In this document: positions 32,454 through 42,293 of the stretch, one piece after another
How the letters are laid out: each line of letters starts with the position of its first letter
Numbering within the stretch: position 1 is the first letter of the stretch
Source of the DNA: Agaricus subrufescens
Taxonomy: Eukaryota > Basidiomycota > Agaricomycetes > Agaricales > Agaricaceae
DNA length: 64,000 bases
Direction of reading: 5' to 3'
NCBI GenBank assembly: GCA_029945375.1
Contig: CM057059.1
Span: forward strand, 4,185,452 to 4,249,451
Program-made: the position numbers and the translations under genes
The notes under the pieces: model-generated
The model's input: only the letters and a program-made list of their open reading frames with translations
Told to the model about the DNA's origin: nothing
The model's database searches: none

Positions 32454-33033
32454 GGGCTACCAGAAATACGAGGAGCCCGCGGCGGGCTTTTTTCCCGTGT
32501 TGAGCCCGTGTCAACCTCTTTCTCCGAGTCTAGTCCGCGTCGAGTAGAATAACTCACATAATTAAAGTAACATAAACCTTAGTATATTTGAAAAACAACT
32601 TCCCCTCCATATAAAATTATTTTATTTATGCTCTATCTCACTTCATGTATGAAATTAGGACCTTCAGTCTTTCCATTTGTCACCCAAATATGATGGCCTT
32701 ACTTGTCTAATCTATACACTCCCGCGTGAGCCCGCGTCTGATCCTCTGATCCCTCCTCACATCCTCATTGGTCCGCATCAAACACTCGTGATCCCGAGTC
32801 CTGTTTTCATCAATCCTCATTAATTAGTTACATATATTGAATATTTGAGTGGCCAGTATCACTCTTGTCATCTTCAGTAATAAATAAACCCTTCCCCCCA
32901 CTCCCTGTCTACATTAGACTCTCCTCTACCCCACATACAACCTTCACCCATCTGCGTCCCCTCGTGTTTGTCTGCGTGTTAGTCCGCGTGTAAGGCTTGT
33001 CCGCGCGCGGGGTCCTCGTATCTGCTGTAGCCC
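32454..33033. mobile_element. Non-autonomous TIR element, copy B
   Basis: This 580-bp segment aligns end to end with the element at 24925-25569. It begins GGGCTACCAGAAATACGAGG and ends CCTCGTATCTGCTGTAGCCC. No 9-bp flanking duplication is seen, so it is older or rearranged. It lies between gypsy gag and integrase relics. Just upstream are a T14 tract (32372-32385) and a duplicated TAGCATATCAGTAC. Confidence 0.75.
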
Positions 33034-33101
33034 GAAATTTCAATAAGGAGTCATAACATAACACCCTTCCTATGATCGAATGCACTGCATTCCACTAATT
33101 T

Positions 33102-33990
33102 TTAAAATAAAACCGGAGTGTCCATGTGATTCTCAGTACGGTGGTCACTGAAATTGTCAATTTGATGAGCTAACGTAGTCCACTCGTCGAACTTCATAGG
33201 AAGAGGAAGTCGTGTTCGGATTTCCATCTGGATATAAGTGTCGATCACCTTCTCATAGTAGTCAATCAGAACTTGGTCATCTTTGAGTCCAGCTCGATGG
33301 GCAGTGATCCTGAAACGAGAGTTGAAGGTTGATATAGCTTCACCTTGCTGGTGGATGGAGGTCAACTCATGAAACGCATGAGCTCGAGTATCTGTTGGAG
33401 TGAAAGACTCATCCAGTTTGTCCAGCAAGACCCGATGAGACAGAGGAATTAATACGTGATTAATTGTGTATTTGTCCACAGACAATTGAACCCAGATTAC
33501 GGCCTTACCTCTGTTCATTAATCCCGGCATGGACAAGGTTTTGTCATTTCATTAGTGAAATCCGCAGCATGAAAGGTGAAGAAAACTTCGCATTGAGTTC
33601 TCCAGTGCATGTAGTCGTCACGGTGCCCGTAGAATGCTGGAGGTTGAGGGAGCTCATATTTTGGACTGAGTGGTGTGGATAGTGGCAGCAGAGACAGTAG
33701 CGACCTGCGCTTGCAATTGTGCTTGTTCAGCTGATGCCACTTGAACGGCAGCGTTGGACATATCAATAGAAGGAAAATGGATAGGTGTTGGAGGGCATAT
33801 GGGTGAAGTCGCAGTATGAGATGCCAGGGGCTTGTTTGATAAATCCGAAGTTTCTAACGATTGGAGTGCAGGAGATGTACGCAAAGGAATATCCGAATCA
33901 AGGGGAGTACCAGCCCCCAAGTCAATTAGGACTTGAGTCTGCAAAGGTCGGATGCGAGAAGGACTTCTTGACGTTATTGGGTAGTTTACA
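33102..33990 (-). pseudogene. Ty3/gypsy gag, frameshifted
   Basis: Read on the minus strand, the order is: a Q/A-rich leader (VASAEQAQLQAQVATV), a typical gag start (QPPAFYGHRDDYMHWRTQCE) in another frame, and a capsid-like segment (LDKLDESFTPTDTRAHAF, FNSRFRITAHRAGLKDDQV). These match the retrotransposon gag fold of gypsy elements. At least two frameshifts or stops break it, and protease and RT are missing downstream. Confidence 0.7.
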
Positions 33991-34418
33991 GTGAAGGGGA
34001 GGGGGGAGAAGGTCGACTGCTGATCCTGGCGGGGGTGTGTTGAATGTTTCTTTGTCTGAACTAGAGGATGGGGGTCGAAAGGTAGAAGGACTCGTGAGTG
34101 GATGATGAGAGAGAGAAAGAAATGAAGAAGCGAAATTTTACGTTACGTGGTCACTCTGCCTATACAGACTTAGGCGATTACACGTGCGGATTCTGAGGCG
34201 CAGTGTATTCTCAAGGGGACACCACTGCTAGCTTTTTATCTTATCTTTTATCTCGACGTCCTATTTATATCACCTTGTGGTTTTAATCACCGAGCTCTCC
34301 ATCTGATGGCATCAGCCCGGGATCACATTTGATTGGTGGGCTTTTAAGGATCCTCGATCATTCACCCTACCATATATGAGCCAGTAGGCTGTTTATTTTT
34401 CTTTCTTACCGCCCCACT

Positions 34419-36531
34419 ATGCCTGCTAGGTCTTCTGCAGAATCATCCTCGAGGAGGCCCGGACCCGGGCGCGATTCTTATGGTAGAGTGGACCTGCCAG
34501 TCTCTTCAAAACGGACGCGATCCTCCCGTTCTGCTACGCGGGTTAAGTACAAAGAGTTCGTCGATGAGGAGGACGAACCAGACAGTGAGGACGCCGTTTG
34601 CGATATGCTCTTTTATTCCTCATTCGATGATCGTTTTGTAGAAGCTTACGAGAATAGTGTAAAACGCAAACGAGCGCGCAAGGCCGCCACTGACGCTGCT
34701 GCCCGGGATCCGGAGGAGGATGGATCCAACGATGACCGTGAAGGCTCTCCTGGTACTGATCCTCAACCGGTAAAGCGTTCGCGACGCGACTCCCATTCTT
34801 CTCACAACCGTGGGCGCTCTTCTGCCAAACAATCCTCTCGTCACTCCCAATCTCGCAACCGTTCGCCTCGTCGTCATCGTCTATCAAAAAGGCGTTATGT
34901 TAGCCCTTCGTCGTCTTCTTCCGCCTCGCGGTCTTCGTCTGAGTCGCGGTCTTCTTCTGGGTCACACACCCCGGTTCCTGCTCCGCCCATCAATGTTGGA
35001 AAACCGTCTTCAAGTGCAGAAGATGAGCATCAAGAGGAGGACAATGAATTAGCCGGCCATTCCTCGGAGCCGGTGGCTGAGCCAGTTGCTCGTAAACGTG
35101 GCCGTCCTCGCAAACATCCGGTCAAGGAGGTGCCTGCCACTGGTTCTCCTCCTGTGGTGCCGGTGGCTGAGGCTGCCAGTGCTGCGGCTGAGCCGGTTGC
35201 TCGTAAACGCGGCCGTCCTCACAAGCAGCTGGTCAAGGAGGCGCCTGCCACTCCTTCTCCTCCTGTGGATCCTCCTGTGGTTTCTTCTTTCTTGGAGGCA
35301 CCCTCCATTGTTGTTCTTCCGGCACCTTCCAGTGTCGTGCCTCCTGCTCCTGTGCCTCCTCCAATGCCTGTAGTTCCCACTGTTGCTGGGAGTCGTCGTT
35401 TACCTAATTCTCGCGTGACCAGGACTCATGGTGCGTTTTGTTTCTTTTCTCTATATCTATCTATATATCTTTATTCTTATTCTTTTTTTGTAGGCGCCCG
35501 TTCTCAAGGCGAGTTGGCACTTCAGTTTGGTACTAAAAGTCCCTTGGTTCTGCAAGCGGGGCTTCTGGAACTTTTCAAAGTTCCTACCGTGCCTGTAAGT
35601 TTTTCTTGTCGTATTATCTTATTTCTGTATCTTTAATTTTCTTTTAGTCTCTATCCTTGCCTGTTCGCTGCATGAACTGTATCATTCGTCAAATCCCTTG
35701 TACGGTGCCTCCTGGCTTGGATCAAACTTGCTTGGAGTGCCGGGTGTCTGGAACCGGTTTTTGCTCGTTCAATTCTCTCCCCGCATTGCAGCATGCTCGT
35801 ATCGAAGAGCTCCATCGGATTACCATTCCGGCCTTTACCCGTCAGTCTTTATTTTTATTTCTTATTTTTCTTCTAACTTAAGACTTTTTTTTTTAGCCCT
35901 CTCTCATTCCATTCGTAATTTGGCTGCTCAGCATTCGTCCCTGTTGTTGATTCTAAAACAACTCGAGTTTTCGCTGACTCAATATTATCGGATGCTTAGC
36001 GAGTTCGCCTGGGATTTCCGGACCGCTGTAGTGCAGGTTGGGTCTGAAAGGATGGCGTCTATGGGGCTGGCCAATTCAGCCGCCGACATTAATGCTTTTA
36101 TATCTTTTCTTAACGCCTCTGGCCTTACTGACAACGAAGCTTCGCATGCCTCCCGCCTTGCGGATGCCTTTGAGGCTCATTCTCGTCTTTTATCTTTTCT
36201 GGCCCCCGGTCTTTCTCAGGCCCTTGCTAACGCCGCTGCCTCATCGTCTTCGTCTGTTCCTCCGGCCACTTCTCCATCTCCTTCCTCCGCGCCTTCTATC
36301 GTTTCTGTCGCTGATTTTATTGCCCCTGCGGCTACTCCTTCTGCTTCCTCTGCGCCTTCTACCATTCCTGTTGTTGATTTTGTTGCCTCTGTGTCTACTC
36401 CTTCCGGTCGCGAGGCTGACGCAGCTGCTGGGGCTACCGCTCCGCTTCCTACCCGATCTACTCGTTCTCGCACGGCCGCGTCCGCAGTTACGCCTTCGGC
36501 TAAGGCTCTGGGCAAGAAGAGGCCGGATTGA
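34419..36531 (+). CDS. AT-hook and cysteine-cluster nuclear protein, 646 aa
   Basis: Four exons (34419-35430, 35494-35594, 35648-35840, 35897-36531) join in phase; introns are 53-63 nt with pyrimidine-rich 3' ends. Residues ~1-110 are Ser/Arg-rich and contain KYKEFVDEEDEPDSEDAV. Residues 110-190 form an RS/SR-rich tract with basic nuclear signals. Two AT-hook cores follow (ARKRGRPRKH, ARKRGRPHKQ), then a Pro/Val-rich linker. Exon 3 encodes a cysteine cluster (RCMNCIIRQIPC, TCLECRVSGTGFC) able to bind zinc. The last exon is helical (LAAQHSSLLLILKQLEF) and ends with a Ser/Ala/Pro tail and KALGKKRPD. AT-hooks bind the minor groove of AT-rich DNA, so a DNA-binding role is expected. Exact family unknown. 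No internal stop is seen, unlike neighbouring TEs. Confidence 0.72.
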
Positions 36532-37157
36532 GGACGTGAGAGCTCGTGGTGTATATTTCTCTTGCGTATATACAAAATGGAACAATTTTCTTTTTTTTGT
36601 GTCTTTGTCGTGTGTCTGTTTTTGCGATTTAGACTTCTTACATGTTTCCTTGTACTAGTCTAATGGACTTCTCTGTCTTTGATTTGTTGTCTGCTACTCA
36701 TGTGTTGTTCTTTTTTGATGAGAATATGATTGCTATCTTGTGTCCGTCTTGGGCGGTATATTCTGTGCTCTAGAGTGTCCTAGTGTTTTCTCCCTCTCCC
36801 CCTTAAAATTGTTCTAGCGAGCGCCTAAGGTACTCAAAATAAACAAAGAAAATTATTTACTTGTCCGAACTATTGTACGCCCTGCCGTTTGGCGCATCAA
36901 GGTCCAGATCTTGCAGGGTGAGGGTTTCTTCGGCTACATGCCTTTTTTCTTCCGAGATCCTCGCTCTACCTGTCGCTTACTCGGCATTGCATCGGCTACA
37001 GCGCATTCTCTTTCCTGTCTTGCTGCCGATCTCAGATTTTCAGTCTTCAGTTTCGTGTCTTACTTTTTTCATCGTGAGTTGGCGTTTGCCATAAAAGACC
37101 CCTTGCCATGGCTGTAGGTCTCTCCAGCTCCCAGTTGTCTTTTACTGCACTTGCTCT
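36532..37157. other. 3' flank of the AT-hook gene, no further gene
   Basis: The T-rich segment with TATATACAAAATGG and later CTCAAAATAAACAAAG probably includes the 3' UTR of the gene. The stretch 36860-37110 has frames on the plus strand without recognisable content. Confidence 0.35.
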
Positions 37158-37935
37158 CTAGTTTTTGCATCGCTTTGTTCTCCTGCTATTTTGTTGCACA
37201 TACCACGCGACGTCGCTTTCAAAATCAGGCCACCAAAACCTTTGGCTAATTAGCTTAACAGTAGCGTATATCCCCCTGTGTCCAAGGCAATGGTGTGCTG
37301 CTTCCATCATGTAGTTTCGGTGTGCCTTGTCGACTACTAACTGCTGATTTTCGCCTTTATCATTCCTATACAACAGTCCCTCCTTGTCCAGGAAAAAGTG
37401 CGAGGCTGCTCTTAGAAATTTTAGGTGCTCAGGGTCTGTTATAGAACTCGCGTTGTAGGTGGCGCCTTGTCGTAACCTCTCTTTTATTTTTGGCAACCTG
37501 TCGTCTTGGCTCCTCGCCATTGCTGTTCGGTGCCCTTCTTCGTATCCGTCTTCTAAATCTTCCAGAGTCCGATTTTCCAGGTCTGGAATTAATTCTTGTA
37601 ACGTAAATATCAGGAATTCCCACTGCTCTTTGGGGCAGTTAGGATCATTGATCATTTTCTTTTTTTTCTTGATTTTCTCTGTGTAACAAGACTTTAGCGT
37701 CGCTTAATTCTTTTTCGAAGTTGAGAAGCGAGCTCGCTACGCCCCGGTAACCAATCAATTGCACGTGAAGTGGAACTGTGACCTGATGTATTCGACCCAT
37801 CTATTGGTGGTTGCGTTTGGCATCCTTCCCGGGTTGTCTAACATGCCATACAGGTACTTAGCGTCTGTTTCTATTTCGAGCTTGCGACAGCCCATTAATA
37901 AATATATTTCTTCTTCCAAAACAATTCTTAGCCCA
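37158..37935 (-). pseudogene. Gypsy RNase H end and integrase zinc-binding domain
   Basis: On the minus strand, 37935-37755 reads LRIVLEEEIYLLMGCRKLEI, then ETDAKYLYGMLDNPGRMP and NATTNRWVEYI, the RNase H/connection end of gypsy pol. It stops at FTCN. A new frame at 37655-37158 gives DKEGLLYRNDKGENQQLVV and HHCLGHRGIYATVKLISQRF, the integrase HHCC domain. The catalytic integrase core is missing. Confidence 0.75.
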
Positions 37936-38052
37936 CAGAGTTCTCTTTACGGTTGTGAGTAGCGCTGTTGCCGGTTGTTCATTAATATTAAATTGAACTT
38001 TATGTAATTAATGATTTTGGGGTCATCTTCGTCTTTTTGGTAGATATAATAC

Positions 38053-38130
38053 GGGCTACAGCAAATGTGCGGAACCCACGTGCGGGCGCGGATAAATGCG
38101 GACTGATGCGGGAAGGGTGCAGGTAGATAG
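38053..38130 (+). mobile_element. Solo end of the GGGCTAC TIR family
   Basis: GGGCTACAGCAAATGTGCGG begins at 38053 and continues into GCGGGCGCGGATAAATGCGG, resembling the end at 27493 and the inverted right ends of copies A and B. No partner end is found before the gypsy RT piece resumes at about 38333, so this is a truncated insertion inside the gypsy element. Confidence 0.5.
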
Positions 38131-38332
38131 TAAACACGCACTAACATATCATAAGAACTGAGGCTCGCTCACATACTAAATCATTAGCGCTTGTCACTTA
38201 CACAGTTGCTCGCCATGATGAATTGACTGATAGCACTACTGGGGATTTACTAGGGAACTTTATTTTTCTTGTGGGGAAGCAATTTTGTATAGTCGCCTTG
38301 AGGTTATCCATAGCCTTTTGCTCAACAGGGCC

Positions 38333-39008
38333 CTAATTAAATTCTGCATCTTTCTTCAGTAGATCGTACAACGGCGCGGCGATTACTGCGAAATTGGGCA
38401 TATGGTGCCGGCACCTGACCGCGGTTCCTAAGAAGGATCTTATATCGGTGGTGTCTTCACATGCTCCCCATCGCATGATAATTCCGATTGAATCGGTCGT
38501 GGCTAGATGGCCCTTGTAGGATACATGGAAACCGACTATTGTGATTGTGTCGGCACATGCTATCGTCTTGTGCCCTGAAAACGTTCCTCCCGCATATTTC
38601 ATGCGTTGTAATATTGGGTTGACATTTTCTAAATGTTCCCACACAAATCTCCTTATCCTGAATTCTCGGGGATAGTTTTGTGCGAACCATCAGCTTGCTC
38701 ATATCGAGTCAAGGTTCCTCTTACAGGTACGTCATCGATATAAGGAATAGTCTGGGAATAGTTATTTCCGGAATTGTACGTGACATCGTCGTGGAATAAT
38801 CGCACTGAATTGGTCCAACCCATGGGCAAGGTCACTAATCGGAGGGCTCCAAAAATAGTTTGGAATGTAGTAAGGTCGCGAGATCCCTCAGATAATATGC
38901 GCTCGTCATAGCCTATGCGCAAATCAAAGGTTCCATTGCATGCCCTTCCTGCGAAGTGCATAGCTGACTCCTCTGTTGCCGGGGGCAATCCTGAGTGCGC
39001 CGTGGTTA
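38333..39008 (-). pseudogene. Gypsy reverse transcriptase, decayed
   Basis: The minus strand carries TTAHSGLPPATEESAMHF, FDLRIGYDERILSEGSRDL, LVTLPMGWTNSVRLFHDDV, then the catalytic box region PYIDDVPVRG. After a frameshift it continues with WEHLENVNPILQRMKYAGG and FLGTAVRCRHHMPNFAVIA (connection to RNase H). The upstream edge stops at the TG of a copia LTR at 39014. It is in line with the integrase piece at 37158 and forms one gypsy copy. Confidence 0.8.
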
Positions 39009-39271
39009 CTTACTGTTGGACTATCAGAAAGACATCTGATCTATAGTCAGATGACCTATGGTAATCAGCATGTGACCGTGTAGATACTAAAACCAATTCT
39101 CTCTTTGTAGCGTCTTCAGTTGTTTCCATCATCTGAAGACGTAAGTAATTGTATTCCTTCCTATCCCCTAATTTCCTGTAGTGACAACTATCACCATAGC
39201 TATATGTGTTAACGTCGTCTATAGGTACAATATAGTTTTTTTTTTTTTTTAAAAAAAATCAAATTTTATAT

Positions 39272-39312
39272 AGCGCTGCCCGATCGCGTAGCGCTCCTGA
39301 CCGGAGGTCAGG
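39272..39312 (-). other. LINE 1 3'-terminal RNA stem-loops
   Basis: Near the A-tail two short inverted repeats occur. AGCGCT at 39272-39277 and 39290-39295 (self-complementary, so able to pair) flank a 12-nt loop. CCTGACC (39296-39302) and GGTCAGG (39306-39312) flank GGA. The truncated LINE copy at 53095-53135 keeps both structures with different stem sequence. This could be the 3' signal recognised by the LINE reverse transcriptase. Confidence 0.6.
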
Positions 39313-39935
39313 AAAAATATGGTAAGACAAATCACCGAACAACAAAGTGAGAAATAACAAGTGAAAACAAATCCCCGGAACACAAAACCATACTAGCACT
39401 GACAGGTGCCCCGAGTGACATTGAGAAGCTGGGGTTGAGAGAAAGTAGAAGGGGAAACTTAGCATATAAATACAGGACTGTATCATGAGACGCATAGTAA
39501 GAGAGAGAGAGAGGGAACAAAAAGAAAATTCCATAACCTGAAACAGTCTGAGCAAGCTCAGGGGGATCCAGGACGGTTGGAAACCGATTACCTGTTCAGG
39601 ACCTGAATAAGAGTGGCACGATCCGAAGACCGCAGAGCCAATAGGAACCTTCCTCGACCATCCTATTTGCAGCTACAGTAAAGCCTAGGCCTCGGGGTTG
39701 CCGCCCCTGGCCTTGTCGTATGTCCGATCTTGTCGGATGTGATGATTGCCCAGTTCATTCAAGGGAACGGGGTGGAATTCGATTAAGGTGTCGGAATGGA
39801 TGATAAGTTTAGGGACGAGAAGGTCGGTGAGGGTGGGAGTGACCTGTTCCCCGATGAAGATAGGGGAGTGGTATGGGTCCGGTTTCAGCCCGATCAACTG
39901 CCGGCGATGGTTCTTGAGGCAGTGCATATATTCCA

Positions 39936-40055
39936 CATCAGCAAAAGGTTTGGCTACTTGAAGCTACTTGAAGCTACTTGAGGGCTACTTGAGAATTTTC
40001 AAGCAGCCCTCAAGTAGCTTCAAGTAGCTTTAAGTAGCCAAACCTTTTGCTGATG
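39936..40055. mobile_element. 120-bp fold-back element with 51-bp arms
   Basis: 39936-39986 and 40005-40055 are reverse complements with one mismatch; the 18-nt loop is itself partly palindromic. The ends read CATCAGCAAAAGG / CCTTTTGCTGATG. Each arm contains GCTACTTGAA repeated in tandem. CACAT occurs next to both ends and may be a target duplication. Comparison with the LINE copy at 58960-59000 shows that the LINE sequence is continuous without this segment, so it is an insertion that broke ORF2. Confidence 0.8.
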
Positions 40056-41861
40056 CACATGATGTTTCCACTCGCCTTCCTGGGTCTGTGAAGGGGGGAA
40101 GATGGTTTTGCCGTCAAACGTAGCGTGTTTTGCGGACATGGCAGTGTTTTTTGCGATGCACAATGCGCATTTCCGATTGTACATCTTATGTTTGCATTGT
40201 GGCATGCTGGCGGCTCGGAACCCACGGATGGAGATGTGAATGTGTGGGGCAATGTCAACCAGGTCGCTGAGTGCCCCGGCAAGGGCGATATTGATGGAGC
40301 GACCTTGATGAGGGGCATTGTTGAAGATGTGTCCTCTAAGGACAGGGACGCACAGGGATAGGAGGTGGATGTGTTGAATGGAGTGATGAGGGTGGGTACG
40401 TAGGTGCTCCGTAATTTTAGATATGGCCATAATGGCGGACCATGTGTGAGCGTTTGCTATGGACGTGCGCTGTCCTGCAGGGAGGGTGTTGTGATATATT
40501 AGCGTGCCCTTGTGAGTAATGGAATACGCAGCATGATGGTGTTTGGGAAGGTTGGGGTTGCCTGTCTCCTCTTTCTGTCTTTTTCCGCTCATGACGGCGC
40601 ATATTGAGTGGGGTTCAGGCGATGAGATGATCTTGCTGGCAAGGTCGTGGTATTCCTCAATTTCTTCTTTGGGAGCCTTGGGCGAGGATGGGGGAAGGGT
40701 GAGGGAGAGGTGAGAGTATTGTGTGTCCATGAACCTCTGGCCCGGAGTGACTAAGGGGTGGGTGGGGTGGAACGTTTCTGCAATAGAATCAAGGTCGCTG
40801 ACGTCGAGAGGGGATTTGGCGATGTGTTTGCGTGATTTGGACATGTGTTCTAAGCTATCCGGGTGAAGCCTAGTACCCTTGGTGACAGTTTTGTTGGTGA
40901 GGGCAAGAATGGGATGTCCTCTGTGTAGGGTGGCGATACGAGCTCTAGATTTGTCGTACAGCTTTTTGAGTGTGATGTGCATTGGAACAAGCCCTGCCAT
41001 GGCTAGAGCTCCACCTGTCGGTGTGGTGCAAAACCCGCCCGTGATCCATAAGGATGCAGCTCGATGCATGGAGTTGAAAATTTCTGTGTTGGTAATGAAG
41101 CTGTGTGTGCCTGGCTGATACCAGCATCGTAGGCTGTACGTGGCGATGGGACAACACATGACGTATATAGTAAGCGTTTGTGATGTGGAAGGAGGCCTCG
41201 GGCTGAGTTTCCTAAGATTTTGAGGCATTTGGCGGCGGAGTAGGACCTGGTGGCATATCTTTTGACGTGGTCCTTGAAGGTGAGGGAGCGGTCGAAGAAG
41301 ACGCCTAGATATCTCCAGACAGCCTTTGGGATGAGGGGGTGATCGCCCGTGTAGGGTGTAGGGTTTGATGCCTAGGTCGATGGGCAGATTAGGGACGCCA
41401 GGTTTTTTGGCGAAGTTAAAGAGCTCGGTCTTGGAATGTTCCATGACCAGCCTGAATTCTGTAAATAGAGAGGAAATATGTGAGTATGTGTGGAGGAGGG
41501 ATTTGTGAGTACAAGTGTAGTCCGAGCCGGTAGCTACAAGCAGTCCATCATCTATGTAGGAGAGAAATGAGGAAATGGGTTTGACAAATGAGTCATCTTT
41601 TTCAATCCAGTAATCTAAGAGGTGAAAGATGGGAGAAATATAGAGTGCGGACAAGATGGGTGAGAGAGCGCTTCCTTGTCCAACTCCTACGTTGCATGCG
41701 TATCTCTGTGATTTTTTGTTGTTAATATTATATGATGTGAAATGGTTTACTAAATAGTTCTCGAAGAAGGAAATAATCTGTGTGGGGTATCCGAAATGGG
41801 TCAGTGTGCAACATAATATGTGATGATTGAGAGAGGGGAAGAATTGGGCAATATTGAAAGT

Positions 41862-42293
41862 TAATAGAAAACAGACTCAGTGTTACAACGTTATCGAGTT
41901 GTCCACTAATGATATTCACCTAATAGAAAACAGACTATTCTAATGTCAGCGTATAGAAGAGGAATTTAGACTACTCTGCTCACCTCAGTGTTACAACGTT
42001 ATTGAGTTGTCCACTGAGGTGATCGGGTGGCTTTTGCGCCCTATATACCCGGCTACGTTGGCTTGTGTCAACTATACAGTTTTAGGTACCAAAGGAGAAA
42101 AGTAATAACATATAATCGGAAGAAACGAAAGAGGAAGTTGTACCGTGACTACTGATCTACAGTGCCCATATTTGGTAACCAACAAAAGGGGAAAAGATTG
42201 AAAGGTCGTCATGACCGAAAGTGAAAGTCCACAGACGTAAGAGAAAGGAAAAGAGATGTCAGATGGGATGTCAAAGTACTTACAACTTCAACA
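41862..42293 (-). mobile_element. Probable solo LTR, 432 bp, inside LINE 1 RT
   Basis: The RT motif before it (KQVVSVLTF) and after it (TFNIAQFF) become continuous when this segment is removed. AAAGT flanks it on both sides (41857-41861, 42294-42298), a 5-bp target duplication. Read on the minus strand it starts TGTTGAAGTTG. It contains a TATATAGGG box and imperfect direct repeats (CAGTGTTACAACGTTAT..GAGTTGTCCACT twice). The far end is TTA rather than the usual CA. No internal coding sequence is present. Confidence 0.65.

Noticed and set aside
27493..33033. A large autonomous TIR element spanning 27493 to 33033
   Set aside because: The two ends are similar, but the 9-bp flanks do not match and the right end belongs to copy B, which is complete by itself.
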